DNA of 13,417 nt from DASZGI01 sp035938995. GTDB taxonomy: Bacteria > Actinomycetota > Actinomycetes > Streptomycetales > Catenulisporaceae. Below are positions 6,873 through 13,417 of the stretch, one piece after another; positions within the stretch are counted from its first letter, which is position 1; every line of letters begins with the position of its first letter. A program made the translations under genes and the position numbers. The stretch covers positions 1 through 13,417 of the forward strand of contig NZ_DASZGI010000169.1 of assembly GCF_035938995.1 (NCBI RefSeq), read 5' to 3'. The notes below the pieces were generated by a model. It was not told where the DNA came from, did not search any database, and saw nothing but the letters and a program-made list of their open reading frames with translations.

Positions 6873-7865
6873 ATGACTACGGGCGAGACACGAGGCGGAC
6901 CGGGTTCCGCCGCGGTGACGTTCCAGGACGTCTCCAAGCACTACGGGGAGGTGAAGGCGGTGAACAACCTCACCCTCGAGATCCCCCAGGGCCGCTCGAT
7001 CGCGTTCCTCGGACCCAACGGGGCGGGCAAGTCCACCTCCATCGACATGCTGCTGGGGCTGCGCAAGCCCACCCACGGCACCGTCCGGGTCTACGGCAAG
7101 GCGCCGCGCGACGCGATCCTGGCCGGGCACGTCGGCGCGATGCTCCAGTCCGGCGGACTGCTGAGCGACGTCACCGTGCGCGAGCTGATCGGCCTCATGA
7201 CCAAGCTGCACCCGCGGCCGCTCAACGTCGAGGACGTGCTCAAGCGGGCCAACGTCGAGGAGTTCGCCGACCGCAAGGCGAACAAGCTGTCCGGCGGGCA
7301 GACCCAGCGGGTGCGCTTCGCCATAGCGATCGCCGGCGACAGCGATCTGATCGTGCTGGACGAGCCCACCACCGGCATGGACGTGGAGAACCGGCAGATC
7401 TTCTGGCACGCGATGAAGTCCGAGGCCGAGCGCGGCAAGACGATTCTGTTCGCCACCCACTACCTGGAGGAGGCCGACCAGATCGCCGACCAGGTGATCG
7501 TGATCAACAAGGGCCGGCTGCTGGCCAACGGCACCGCCGCGCAGATCAAGGCGCAGGCCGGCTTCCAGCGCATCGCGTTCAAGCTGCCCGGGGTGACCCG
7601 CGACCAGCTGCTCATGCTGCCGAACGTGGTGTCGCTCGAGGTGATCAGGGACCGGGTGCAGATCCAGACCTCCGACTCGGACAAGACCTTCTACGCGCTG
7701 CTCGACGCCGGGCTGCGGCCGGAGGAGATCGAGATCAGCGCGCTCGGGCTCGAGCAGGCCTTCGTGGCCATCACCCAGCAGGACAACGGCCACGACGAGG
7801 CTGCGTTCGACAAGACGGCGTTCGACAAGGCTGCGTACGACAACACAGGGGAGGCGGCCCGATGA
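6873..7865 (+). CDS. ABC transporter ATP-binding protein (DrrA/CcmA-like)
   Basis: A 330-residue cytoplasmic ATPase that should drive export through the permease encoded next. All nucleotide-binding motifs are present: Walker A GPNGAGKST (47-55), Q-loop glutamine 92, signature LSGGQ (139-143), Walker B LIVLDEP (159-165) and switch histidine 195 in FATH. The roughly 90 residues after the ATPase core resemble the C-terminal region of antibiotic-export ATPases. The last 25 residues contain three pentapeptide repeats and look disordered. The ATG at 6873 is preceded by AGGA at close spacing. The stop overlaps the permease start as ATGA, so translation is probably coupled. It opens a four-gene unit (ATPase, permease, kinase, regulator). 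By analogy with B. subtilis yvfRSTU and the linearmycin-responsive lnr locus, the substrate may be a membrane-active compound, but it cannot be named. Confidence 0.92.
   Translation: MTTGETRGGPGSAAVTFQDVSKHYGEVKAVNNLTLEIPQGRSIAFLGPNGAGKSTSIDMLLGLRKPTHGTVRVYGKAPRDAILAGHVGAMLQSGGLLSDVTVRELIGLMTKLHPRPLNVEDVLKRANVEEFADRKANKLSGGQTQRVRFAIAIAGDSDLIVLDEPTTGMDVENRQIFWHAMKSEAERGKTILFATHYLEEADQIADQVIVINKGRLLANGTAAQIKAQAGFQRIAFKLPGVTRDQLLMLPNVVSLEVIRDRVQIQTSDSDKTFYALLDAGLRPEEIEISALGLEQAFVAITQQDNGHDEAAFDKTAFDKAAYDNTGEAAR
7800..7844 (+). repeat. Three in-frame 15-base repeats at the ABC ATPase C-terminus
   Basis: Three consecutive 15-base units encode AAFDK, TAFDK and AAYDN. Spacing is exact and most differences are single bases, so this is recent tandem duplication in frame. 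The segment lies after the last conserved part of the ATPase, 18 bases before the permease start, and keeps the ATGA overlap intact. Its role, if any, is unknown. Confidence 0.75.
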
Positions 7866-8599
7866 CCGGCGTGATCGCGCTGACCCGGCTGGAGATCCTG
7901 CGCGCGCTGCGCAACCGCCGGGTGATGTTCTTCACCATCCTCTATCCGACCGTGCTGTTCCTGCTGAGCGCGAGCAGCAGCTCGTCGACCAAGCCGGTGC
8001 CCGGGACGGACATCTCCTACCGGACCTACTACCTGATCGCCTACGCGTCGTTCGGCGCGCTCGGCGCCGCGCTCACCACCAACGCGCAGAAGATCGCCAC
8101 CGAGCGCAAGGAGGGATGGATCCGCCAGCTGCGGCTGACCGCGCTGCCCGGCAACGGCTACGTGATCAGCAAGATCGTTTCGGCGACGCTGGTCACCGTC
8201 CCGGCGATCGTGATCGTCTTCCTGGTCGGCAGCGGGATGGGGGTGCACCTGACCGCCGCCAAGTGGCTGGGCGCGTTCCTGGTGCTCTGGCTCGGCTCGC
8301 TGGCGTTCACCGCGCTGGGCATCGCGATCGGGTACGGGGTGCCGCAGGACTCCGTGCAGATGGTCAACATCCTGGTCTACGTCGGCGGCTCGTTCCTGGG
8401 CGGCCAGTTCTTCCCGCTCAGCGGCGCGCTTGAGAACGTCGGCAAGGCGCTGCCCACCTACTGGGTTCGGCAGCTTTCCACCGACCTGATCAGCGGCACG
8501 CCGACCTCCGGCAAGGGGATCGCGATCCTCGCGGCGTGGGTCGTCGGAGCCTCCATCCTGGCCGCCCGCATGTACCGTCGCGGCGTCGACGGCGGCTGA
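7862..8599 (+). CDS. ABC-2 type transporter permease
   Basis: A 245-residue membrane subunit pairing with the ATPase encoded just upstream. Six hydrophobic helices are visible at about 20-40, 56-75, 104-124, 134-157, 167-185 and 217-236, the ABC-2 exporter arrangement. After the second helix, QKIATERKEGWIRQLRLTAL (76-95) is the usual cytoplasmic coupling helix that contacts the ATPase. A serine-rich external loop (ASSSSSTKPVPG, 37-48) separates the first two helices. Length is normal for the DrrB/LnrM-like half-transporter group; a dimer with two ATPases is expected. The start overlaps the ATPase stop by four bases (ATGA). The kinase gene begins 19 bases after its stop. Family call is firm; substrate unknown. 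Confidence 0.92.
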   Translation: MTGVIALTRLEILRALRNRRVMFFTILYPTVLFLLSASSSSSTKPVPGTDISYRTYYLIAYASFGALGAALTTNAQKIATERKEGWIRQLRLTALPGNGYVISKIVSATLVTVPAIVIVFLVGSGMGVHLTAAKWLGAFLVLWLGSLAFTALGIAIGYGVPQDSVQMVNILVYVGGSFLGGQFFPLSGALENVGKALPTYWVRQLSTDLISGTPTSGKGIAILAAWVVGASILAARMYRRGVDGG

Positions 8600-8618
8600 C
8601 CCGGCTCAGGCTCGCGAA

Positions 8619-9809
8619 ATGGCCGACGACGAGCTGTCCACCCGCCCGATCATCGCCGGGAATCGGGTCGGGTGGATCTTCGCCGCGATCTGGCTGATCT
8701 ATCTCGCCTACCCGGTGGGTGCGATGTTCGACGGCACCCACCGGACGGGCGAGATAGTCGGCGTCCTGACGCTCGTCGCGGTGTACTGCCTGGCGTACAT
8801 AGCCCTGGCGAAGCGCAACCGGACATTGATGTTCGTGGCGTCGAACACCGCGCTGGACCGGCCGCGGGCGATCTTGATCGGCGCCATCGCGGCGATCGCC
8901 ACCCTGACGCCGATCGTGTCCACGAACACCTGGATCGTGCTGTGGGTGTACGTCTCCTCGGCGTGCGGCTCGACCCTGCCGATCGGTAAGCGGAACTACG
9001 CGTTGCTGGGCAGTGCCGTGTCGACCGGCTGCATGACCGTCGAGGCGGTGGTGCTGGGCGCCGACGCGGGTTTGTGGACCACGATGCTCCTGCCGAGCCT
9101 CTTCTCGGGCCTGGGCACGATCGGCATCCGGCGGATGCAGCGGCTCATCGCGGAGCTGCGCCAAGCCCGCGACGAGGTTAAGCACCTGGCCGCGAACGAG
9201 GAGCGGCTGCGGCTGGCCCGCGACCTGCACGACGTGGCCGGCCACTCGTTGGCCACCGTCACGCTCAAGGCGGAGCTGGCCCGCCGCCTGGTGAAGCTCG
9301 ATCCGGACGGCGCGGAGAAGCAGGTCGCCGATATCGAACAGGTCTCCCGCCAGGCGCTGGCGGACATCCGCGAGGCGGTGTCCGGGTACCGCCGCCCCAC
9401 GCTCGCGGTGGAGACCGCCTCGGCCCGCACCGCGCTCGAGGCGGCTGGCATCACCTTCGACCTCGATCCGGCCCTCGCGGCGGGCGCGCGCGTCCCGGGC
9501 CTCGACCCGGAGGCGGAGGCCGCGCTCGCCTGGTGTCTACGCGAAGCGGTCACCAACGTCGTCCGGCACTCGGGCGCGACCCGCTGCTCGGTGCAGCTGA
9601 TCGAGGCGCGCGTCGACGGCGACACCACTCTCACCCTCGAAGTCACCGACGACGGCGACGGCGGCTCGGCCGCCCGTTTGCACACACCGGTCTGGGGCAA
9701 CGGTCTGACCGGCCTGCGCGAGCGGCTCGAGCCCTTCCAGGCGACTCTTCGCGCGGCACCCGTGTCCCCTCGTGGGTTCAAGCTCACCGCGACGCTCTCC
9801 GTCGGCTAG
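8619..9809 (+). CDS. Sensor histidine kinase, NarL/DesK type (HisKA_3)
   Basis: A 396-residue membrane kinase. Six hydrophobic segments at about 17-37, 45-64, 83-100, 104-121, 127-146 and 151-170, with very short loops, form an intramembrane-sensing N-terminus lacking a large external domain. A helical linker (171-200) leads to the dimerisation motif ERLRLARDLHDVAGHSLA, with His204 the phosphorylation site. The ATPase domain has N-box REAVTNVVRHS (Asn313), DDGDGG (344-349) and GNGLTGLRERL (360-370). This matches DesK/LiaS-like kinases that sense membrane state or membrane-active drugs. The encoded position, between an ABC exporter and a response regulator, suggests it senses the exporter's substrate or its effect. 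No strong ribosome site precedes the ATG at 8619, so translation coupled to the permease is likely. Start position is the least certain part. Confidence 0.93.
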   Translation: MADDELSTRPIIAGNRVGWIFAAIWLIYLAYPVGAMFDGTHRTGEIVGVLTLVAVYCLAYIALAKRNRTLMFVASNTALDRPRAILIGAIAAIATLTPIVSTNTWIVLWVYVSSACGSTLPIGKRNYALLGSAVSTGCMTVEAVVLGADAGLWTTMLLPSLFSGLGTIGIRRMQRLIAELRQARDEVKHLAANEERLRLARDLHDVAGHSLATVTLKAELARRLVKLDPDGAEKQVADIEQVSRQALADIREAVSGYRRPTLAVETASARTALEAAGITFDLDPALAAGARVPGLDPEAEAALAWCLREAVTNVVRHSGATRCSVQLIEARVDGDTTLTLEVTDDGDGGSAARLHTPVWGNGLTGLRERLEPFQATLRAAPVSPRGFKLTATLSVG

Positions 9810-9824
9810 CCCGCAGACACGCGC

Positions 9825-9830
9825 TAGGGT
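9825..9830 (+). promoter_or_regulatory. Possible -10 box for a leaderless response-regulator mRNA
   Basis: TAGGGT is a good actinobacterial -10 and is followed by only six bases before the GTG at 9837, the geometry of leaderless promoters. No convincing -35 is seen in the kinase 3' end. The same bases contain AGGG, which could instead act as a ribosome site, so the two readings compete. Confidence 0.35.
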
Positions 9831-9836
9831 GGCCCC

Positions 9837-10484
9837 GTGGAAACGGGGCAAGATCAAAGACGGATCAGGGTATTGCTGGCGGAGGACCAGGTCATGATCC
9901 GCGAGGCGCTGGCCACCCTGCTCGGACTGGAGCCGGACATCGCGGTGGTGGGCCAGGTCGGCCGCGGGGACGAGGTGGTCGGCGCGGTCGCCGCGGCGGT
10001 CGCGGGCGAGGCGGGCGGCGTGGACGTGGTGCTGCTCGACATCGAGATGCCCGGCCTCGACGGTCTGACCACCGCCGCCCGGCTGCGCGTCAGCCACCCG
10101 GACGTGAAGATCGTGATCCTGACGACGTTCGGCCGCCCCGGCTTCCTGCGCCGCGCGATGGAGGCGGGCGCCGCGGCCTTCATGGTGAAGGACGCGCCCG
10201 CGGCCAAGCTGGCCGAGGCGGTGCGCCGGGTCCTGGCCGGCGAGCGGGTCATCGACCCGGACCTGGCCGTCGCCGCACTCGCCGATGGGGTCAACCCGCT
10301 CACCCCGCGCGAGCGCGACGTGCTCGAGGCGTCCGCGGACGGCCGGACCATCGCCGAGATCGCCGCCCGGCTCTACCTTTCCGAGGGCACGGTGCGGAAC
10401 TACCTATCGGCGTGCATCCAGAAGACCGGGGCCAGGAACCGCGCCGAGGCACGCCGCATCGCCTCCGAACGCGGCTGGCTCTAG
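9837..10484 (+). CDS. Response regulator, NarL/LuxR family
   Basis: A 215-residue DNA-binding response regulator, partner of the kinase encoded just upstream. The receiver domain (about 10-125) has the acidic pair Glu16/Asp17, phosphoacceptor Asp68 in VVLLDIEMPGLDG, switch Thr96/Thr97 and Lys118 in VKDAPAAKL. The output domain (about 153-210) is a LuxR-type four-helix HTH: LTPRERDVLEASADG, TIAEIAARLYLSEGTVRNYLS, then KTGARNRAEA. Length and the RGWL ending are typical. The GTG start at 9837 follows the kinase stop by 27 bases. It probably regulates the ABC operon, with the direct repeats near 6773-6823 as candidate sites. The last four codons and stop lie in a 32-base tandem duplication, which leaves the protein intact. 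Confidence 0.93.
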   Translation: METGQDQRRIRVLLAEDQVMIREALATLLGLEPDIAVVGQVGRGDEVVGAVAAAVAGEAGGVDVVLLDIEMPGLDGLTTAARLRVSHPDVKIVILTTFGRPGFLRRAMEAGAAAFMVKDAPAAKLAEAVRRVLAGERVIDPDLAVAALADGVNPLTPRERDVLEASADGRTIAEIAARLYLSEGTVRNYLSACIQKTGARNRAEARRIASERGWL

Positions 10485-10535
10485 ACCCGTAGACCATAGG
10501 ATGCGGCTGGCTCTAGACCCGTAGACCATAGGATG
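10471..10535 (+). repeat. Perfect 32-base tandem duplication at the regulator/tricorn junction
   Basis: Positions 10471-10502 and 10503-10534 are identical over 32 bases, and the match runs one base further to 10535. The unit contains the last four codons and TAG stop of the response regulator, two TAGACC words and TAGGAT. The first copy also yields an ATG at 10501 opening a seven-codon ORF that ends at 10524. The second copy supplies the tricorn promoter or start. Confidence 0.95.
10529..10534 (+). promoter_or_regulatory. Putative -10 box for a leaderless tricorn mRNA
   Basis: TAGGAT is a close match to the common actinobacterial -10 and lies seven bases before the in-frame GTG at 10542. 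An identical TAGGAT at 10497-10502 in the first repeat copy would give a second start about 32 bases upstream, with a short leader. No clear -35 is visible. ATG 10533 overlaps the box, so a transcript from this promoter could not include it. Confidence 0.4.
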
Positions 10536-10541
10536 AAGCGC

Positions 10542-13417
10542 GTGACTTCGTCTGGATACTTGCGCTACCCGCACATTCACGGTGATCTCCTCGCCTTCGC
10601 CGCCGAGGACGACATCTGGCTCGCCCCCGCCGACGGCGGCCGCGCCTGGCGGCTAACCTCCGACCGCGCCCAGGTGAGCTACCCGCGCTTCTCCCGCGAC
10701 GGCGCCAGGATCGCCTGGACCAGTTGGCGGGACGGCAACCCGGAGGTCTACACGGCCGATCCGGAAGGCGGCGACGCGAGCCGGCTCACCTACTGGAGCG
10801 ACAGCAGGACCCGCGTGGCCGGCTGGACCAGGGGCGGCGAGGTGCTTGCGATCTCCGCCACCGGCCAGGCCGAGACGTACCTGACTTGGGCCTACGCGGT
10901 TCCGATCGAGGGCTCGCCGCCGCGGCGGCTGCCGTTCGGCCCGGTGGGCGATCTGGCCCTGGAGGAGGTGGGCAGCGCCCTGCTCACCGGCCGGGCAGAC
11001 AGCGAGCTTGCTTACTGGAAGCGCTACCGCGGCGGCACCAGCGGCAGGCTGTGGACGGCCAACGCCGACGACCCCCCACTCACCTCCCCATCCCCCTTCA
11101 TCCGGGTGCTCGCCGACCTCGACGGCCAGCTCGGTGCCCCGATGCTGATCGGCGGGCGGTTGTTCTTCCTGTCCGATCATGAGGGCACCGGCAACATCTA
11201 CTCCTGCGCGCTGGACGGCAGCGACCTACGCCGGCATACCGATCACGACGGCCGGTACGCCAGGAACCCGTCTACCGACGGGCAGCGGATCGTGTACCAC
11301 GTGGCGGGTGACATCTGGATCCTGGACGACCCGGACGCGGCGGAGCCCCGCGAGCTCGATATCGTCCTCGGCTCGCCAGCCGCCGGCCGTGCACCCAAGC
11401 TGATCTCGGCGAAAGACCATCTGGGCAGCCTCAACCCCGACAAGACCGGTCAGGCCAGCGTGGTCGAGGTGCGCGGCACGGTGCACTGGCTGACGCACAA
11501 GGACGGCCCGGCCCGGGCGCTGCACGTCGACCCGGCGGCCCGCGCGAGGCTGCCGCAGGTGCTCGGCGACACCGGCCAGGCGGTCTGGGTCACCGACGCT
11601 GCCGGCGATGACGCGCTCGAGATCGATTCGGTGATAGATGAGCCGGAGACCGAGACCGTCCGGCTCGCCGAAGGCCTAATCGGCAACGTGCTCAGCCTGG
11701 CTGCCTCCCCGGACGGGGCCACCGTGGCTGCCGCCGCCCACGACGGCAGGCTACTGACCGTGGACGTGACCTCCGGGCAGGTCACCGAGCTGGCCGCGTC
11801 CCACGACGGGGCCATAAACGGGCTGGCCTGGTCACCCGACTCGGCCTGGCTGGCCTGGTCCCAGCCCGGCACGCAGCCGCTGCGCCGCATCCGTATAGCG
11901 AGAATCGCTCGCCCCGCGGGGGGGTCTGGGGGGGTCGTCCCCCCGGGCCAGCACCGCGAGGTCGTCAACGTGACCGACGGGCGGTTCACCGACACCGACC
12001 CGGTGTTCTCGCTCGACGGCCTCTACCTCGCGTTCATCTCCCGGCGCAGCTTCGACCCGGTGTACGACGCGCAGACCTTCGACATGTCGTTCCCCTTCGG
12101 CAGCCGCCCCTACCTGGTGCCGCTGGCCGCGCAGACCCCGTCGCCGTTTGGCCCGCTGCCCGGTGGCCGTCCGGTGGGCCAGGATCCGCTCGAGCCGGAC
12201 AAGGACACATCAGATTCTGCCGAACGGACCGAGGTTTCCGTGGACGCCGAAGGTCTCCCTGGCCGCGTGGTGGGCGTGCCGGTGATCGAGGCCAGGTACT
12301 CCCGGCTGCGTGCCACCAAGGGCGGGCTGGCCTGGCTGCGCGAGCCGGTGTCCGGCGTGCTCGGCGAGGGCAGTGCCAGCACCGAGGACGACGCGCCACG
12401 GCCGGTCCTGGAGCGGTTCGACCTGCGCAAGCGCGAGCTCACCGAGCTGGACGGCGAGTTCGACTGGTTCGACGTCAGCGGCGACGGCACCCGGTTGGTG
12501 GTCAGGGACCGGGACGACCTGCGGGTCCTGCCGGCCGAGCACAAGGAGGACCGCGGCTCGGGCGAGTCGGTCACCGTCGACCTGTCCCGGGCCAGGTTCC
12601 AGGCCGATCCGGCCGCGCTGTGGCGGCACGCCTTCGACGAGGCCGGCCGGCTGATGCGCCGCAACTTCTGGACCCCGGACATGTCCGGGGTGGACTGGGA
12701 CGGCGTGCTCGACACCTACCGGCCGCTGCTCGACCGGGTTCGCAGCGCGGATGATTTCGCCGACCTGATGTGGGAGGTGGTGGCCGAGCTCGGCACGTCG
12801 CACTCCTATATCGGCAAGGCCGGCGCGGGCCCGGATTCTTTGGCTCGAGCCACCGCGGCCGTCGGCCTGCTCGGCGCGGACCTGTCTCGCGACTCCTCCG
12901 GCCGCTGGCTGGTGGACCGGGTGCTGCCGGGCGAGTCATCCGACCCGCGGGCGCGCTCACCGCTCGAGGCGCCTGGCGTGGGGGTCCGGGCGGGGGACGA
13001 GCTGGTCGCGGTGGACGGGCGGCCGGTCGACCCGGTACGCGGCCCGGCGCCGCTGCTGGCCGGGACGGTCGGCAAGCCGGTCGAGCTCACCATCCGGCCG
13101 CAGGCCGCCGATCCGGAAGTCCGCCGCCGGGTGGCGGTCGTGCCGCTGCGCGACGAGCGGCGGCTGCGGTACCAGGACTGGGTGCTCGGCCGGCGCCGCC
13201 TGGTGCGCGAGCTCGGCGACGGACGGCTCGGCTACCTGCACATCCCGAACATGATCGGCGAGGGCTGGGCCGACTTCCACCGCGACCTGCACACCGAGAT
13301 GCGGTTCGACGCCCTGGTCATGGACGTGCGCGGGAACGGCGGCGGGCACATCTCCCAGCTGGTGGTGGAGAAGCTGGCCCGCCGCGTCATCGGCTGGGAC
13401 CAGGGGCGCTGGATCCA
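10542..13417 (+). CDS. tri: Tricorn protease (S41 family), N-terminal 958 codons, cut by right edge
   Basis: Tricorn degrades oligopeptides released by the proteasome or other proteases, in the cytosol. Visible here: first beta-propeller (YLRYPHIHGDLLAFAAEDDIWLAP onward), second propeller (about 340-640, with VTDGRFTDTDPVFSLDG and SRRSFDPVYDAQTFDMSFP), a helical C1 region (RRNFWTPDMSGVDW, about 707-720), a PDZ-like domain (about 790-855) and the start of the S41 core. His754 in LGTSHSYIG matches catalytic His746 of the Thermoplasma enzyme. Ser938 in VRGNGGGHISQL matches the nucleophile. The catalytic Glu lies beyond the window. The start is GTG 10542 (leaderless reading) or ATG 10533. An in-frame G-rich insertion lies at residues 458-470. 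It follows the response regulator by 57 bases but probably has its own promoter, so a link to the export module is unlikely. Confidence 0.92.
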   Translation, partial: MTSSGYLRYPHIHGDLLAFAAEDDIWLAPADGGRAWRLTSDRAQVSYPRFSRDGARIAWTSWRDGNPEVYTADPEGGDASRLTYWSDSRTRVAGWTRGGEVLAISATGQAETYLTWAYAVPIEGSPPRRLPFGPVGDLALEEVGSALLTGRADSELAYWKRYRGGTSGRLWTANADDPPLTSPSPFIRVLADLDGQLGAPMLIGGRLFFLSDHEGTGNIYSCALDGSDLRRHTDHDGRYARNPSTDGQRIVYHVAGDIWILDDPDAAEPRELDIVLGSPAAGRAPKLISAKDHLGSLNPDKTGQASVVEVRGTVHWLTHKDGPARALHVDPAARARLPQVLGDTGQAVWVTDAAGDDALEIDSVIDEPETETVRLAEGLIGNVLSLAASPDGATVAAAAHDGRLLTVDVTSGQVTELAASHDGAINGLAWSPDSAWLAWSQPGTQPLRRIRIARIARPAGGSGGVVPPGQHREVVNVTDGRFTDTDPVFSLDGLYLAFISRRSFDPVYDAQTFDMSFPFGSRPYLVPLAAQTPSPFGPLPGGRPVGQDPLEPDKDTSDSAERTEVSVDAEGLPGRVVGVPVIEARYSRLRATKGGLAWLREPVSGVLGEGSASTEDDAPRPVLERFDLRKRELTELDGEFDWFDVSGDGTRLVVRDRDDLRVLPAEHKEDRGSGESVTVDLSRARFQADPAALWRHAFDEAGRLMRRNFWTPDMSGVDWDGVLDTYRPLLDRVRSADDFADLMWEVVAELGTSHSYIGKAGAGPDSLARATAAVGLLGADLSRDSSGRWLVDRVLPGESSDPRARSPLEAPGVGVRAGDELVAVDGRPVDPVRGPAPLLAGTVGKPVELTIRPQAADPEVRRRVAVVPLRDERRLRYQDWVLGRRRLVRELGDGRLGYLHIPNMIGEGWADFHRDLHTEMRFDALVMDVRGNGGGHISQLVVEKLARRVIGWDQGRWI
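11918..11944 (+). repeat. G7-TCT-G7-TCGT-C6 element inside the tricorn gene
   Basis: Two runs of seven G (11918-11924, 11928-11934) are followed by TCGT and six C (11939-11944). The second G run and the C run form a six-pair hairpin with a four-base loop. The two G runs could also fold into a G-quadruplex. The frame stays open and encodes PAGGSGGVVPPG between two propeller strands, where relatives usually have a short polar loop (recalled, not aligned). Homopolymer length changes here would shift the frame. Confidence 0.6.

Noticed and set aside
3473..6937. 1154-codon minus-strand open frame over the VanW-domain gene
   Set aside because: Mirror of a GC-rich coding frame; Arg/Gly-rich with no domain, and the plus strand has a membrane helix and VanW motifs.
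6800..7861. Frame open upstream of the ABC permease, giving a 599-codon ORF
   Set aside because: It overlaps the ABC ATPase with all its motifs; the permease sequence and its ATGA coupling begin at 7862.
1..13417. tRNA, rRNA, CRISPR array, insertion sequence or prophage genes
   Set aside because: None seen: no cloverleaf-like intergenic stretch, no regularly spaced repeat array and no transposase or integrase motif. Intergenic gaps are all under 250 bases.

Overview
The window is GC-rich, GTG starts are common, and coding sequence is dense on both strands. A clear MshB-type mycothiol deacetylase places it in a mycothiol-producing actinomycete. The DUF6113-type membrane protein, the S9 propolyl-type peptidase and the bacterial tricorn protease all resemble Streptomyces or Catenulispora-like relatives, but no marker fixes the genus. 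I see no tRNA, rRNA, CRISPR array, transposase, phage gene or biosynthetic cluster. Most of this reads as chromosomal core or near-core sequence.

Layout. (a) Minus strand, 1616 to 1: a small Prim-Pol-like protein is followed 11 bases later by an S9B (DPP IV-like) peptidase whose catalytic half lies beyond the left edge. (b) Plus strand, about 1780 to 3329: mshB and a four-helix DUF6113-type membrane protein, 16 bases apart. (c) 3566 to 6658: a 1030-residue single-pass membrane protein with a long disordered cytoplasmic N-terminus, two YoaR/PG_binding_4-like domains and a VanW domain. (d) 6873 to 10484: a compact four-gene unit made of an ABC ATPase, an ABC-2 permease, a NarL/DesK-type histidine kinase and a LuxR-type response regulator. 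The order matches B. subtilis yvfRSTU and related drug-responsive export loci. (e) 10542 to the right edge: the first 958 codons of a tricorn protease, including the catalytic His and Ser but not the end of the active-site region.

How the genes relate. The four ABC/two-component genes should form one self-regulated export module: the kinase senses a membrane-associated signal, the regulator probably acts on the repeat-rich 214-base region upstream of the ATPase, and the ABC pair exports the compound. Its substrate cannot be read from the sequence. MshB makes the GlcN-Ins precursor of mycothiol. The other genes (two beta-propeller peptidases, VanW, Prim-Pol-like) are neighbours with no obvious shared pathway.

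The most unusual features are short-scale ones. A perfect 32-base tandem duplication spans the response-regulator stop and the tricorn promoter/start. A G7-TCT-G7-TCGT-C6 element sits in frame inside the tricorn gene. There are two separate 15-base protein-coding repeats, and near-perfect 26-base-spaced direct repeats lie upstream of the ABC operon. At least two starts (9837, 10542) fit a TANNNT box 6 to 7 bases ahead of the start codon, which suggests leaderless mRNAs. I found no convincing wholly new system. The best candidates for a second look are the duplicated tricorn promoter and the G-tract insertion.
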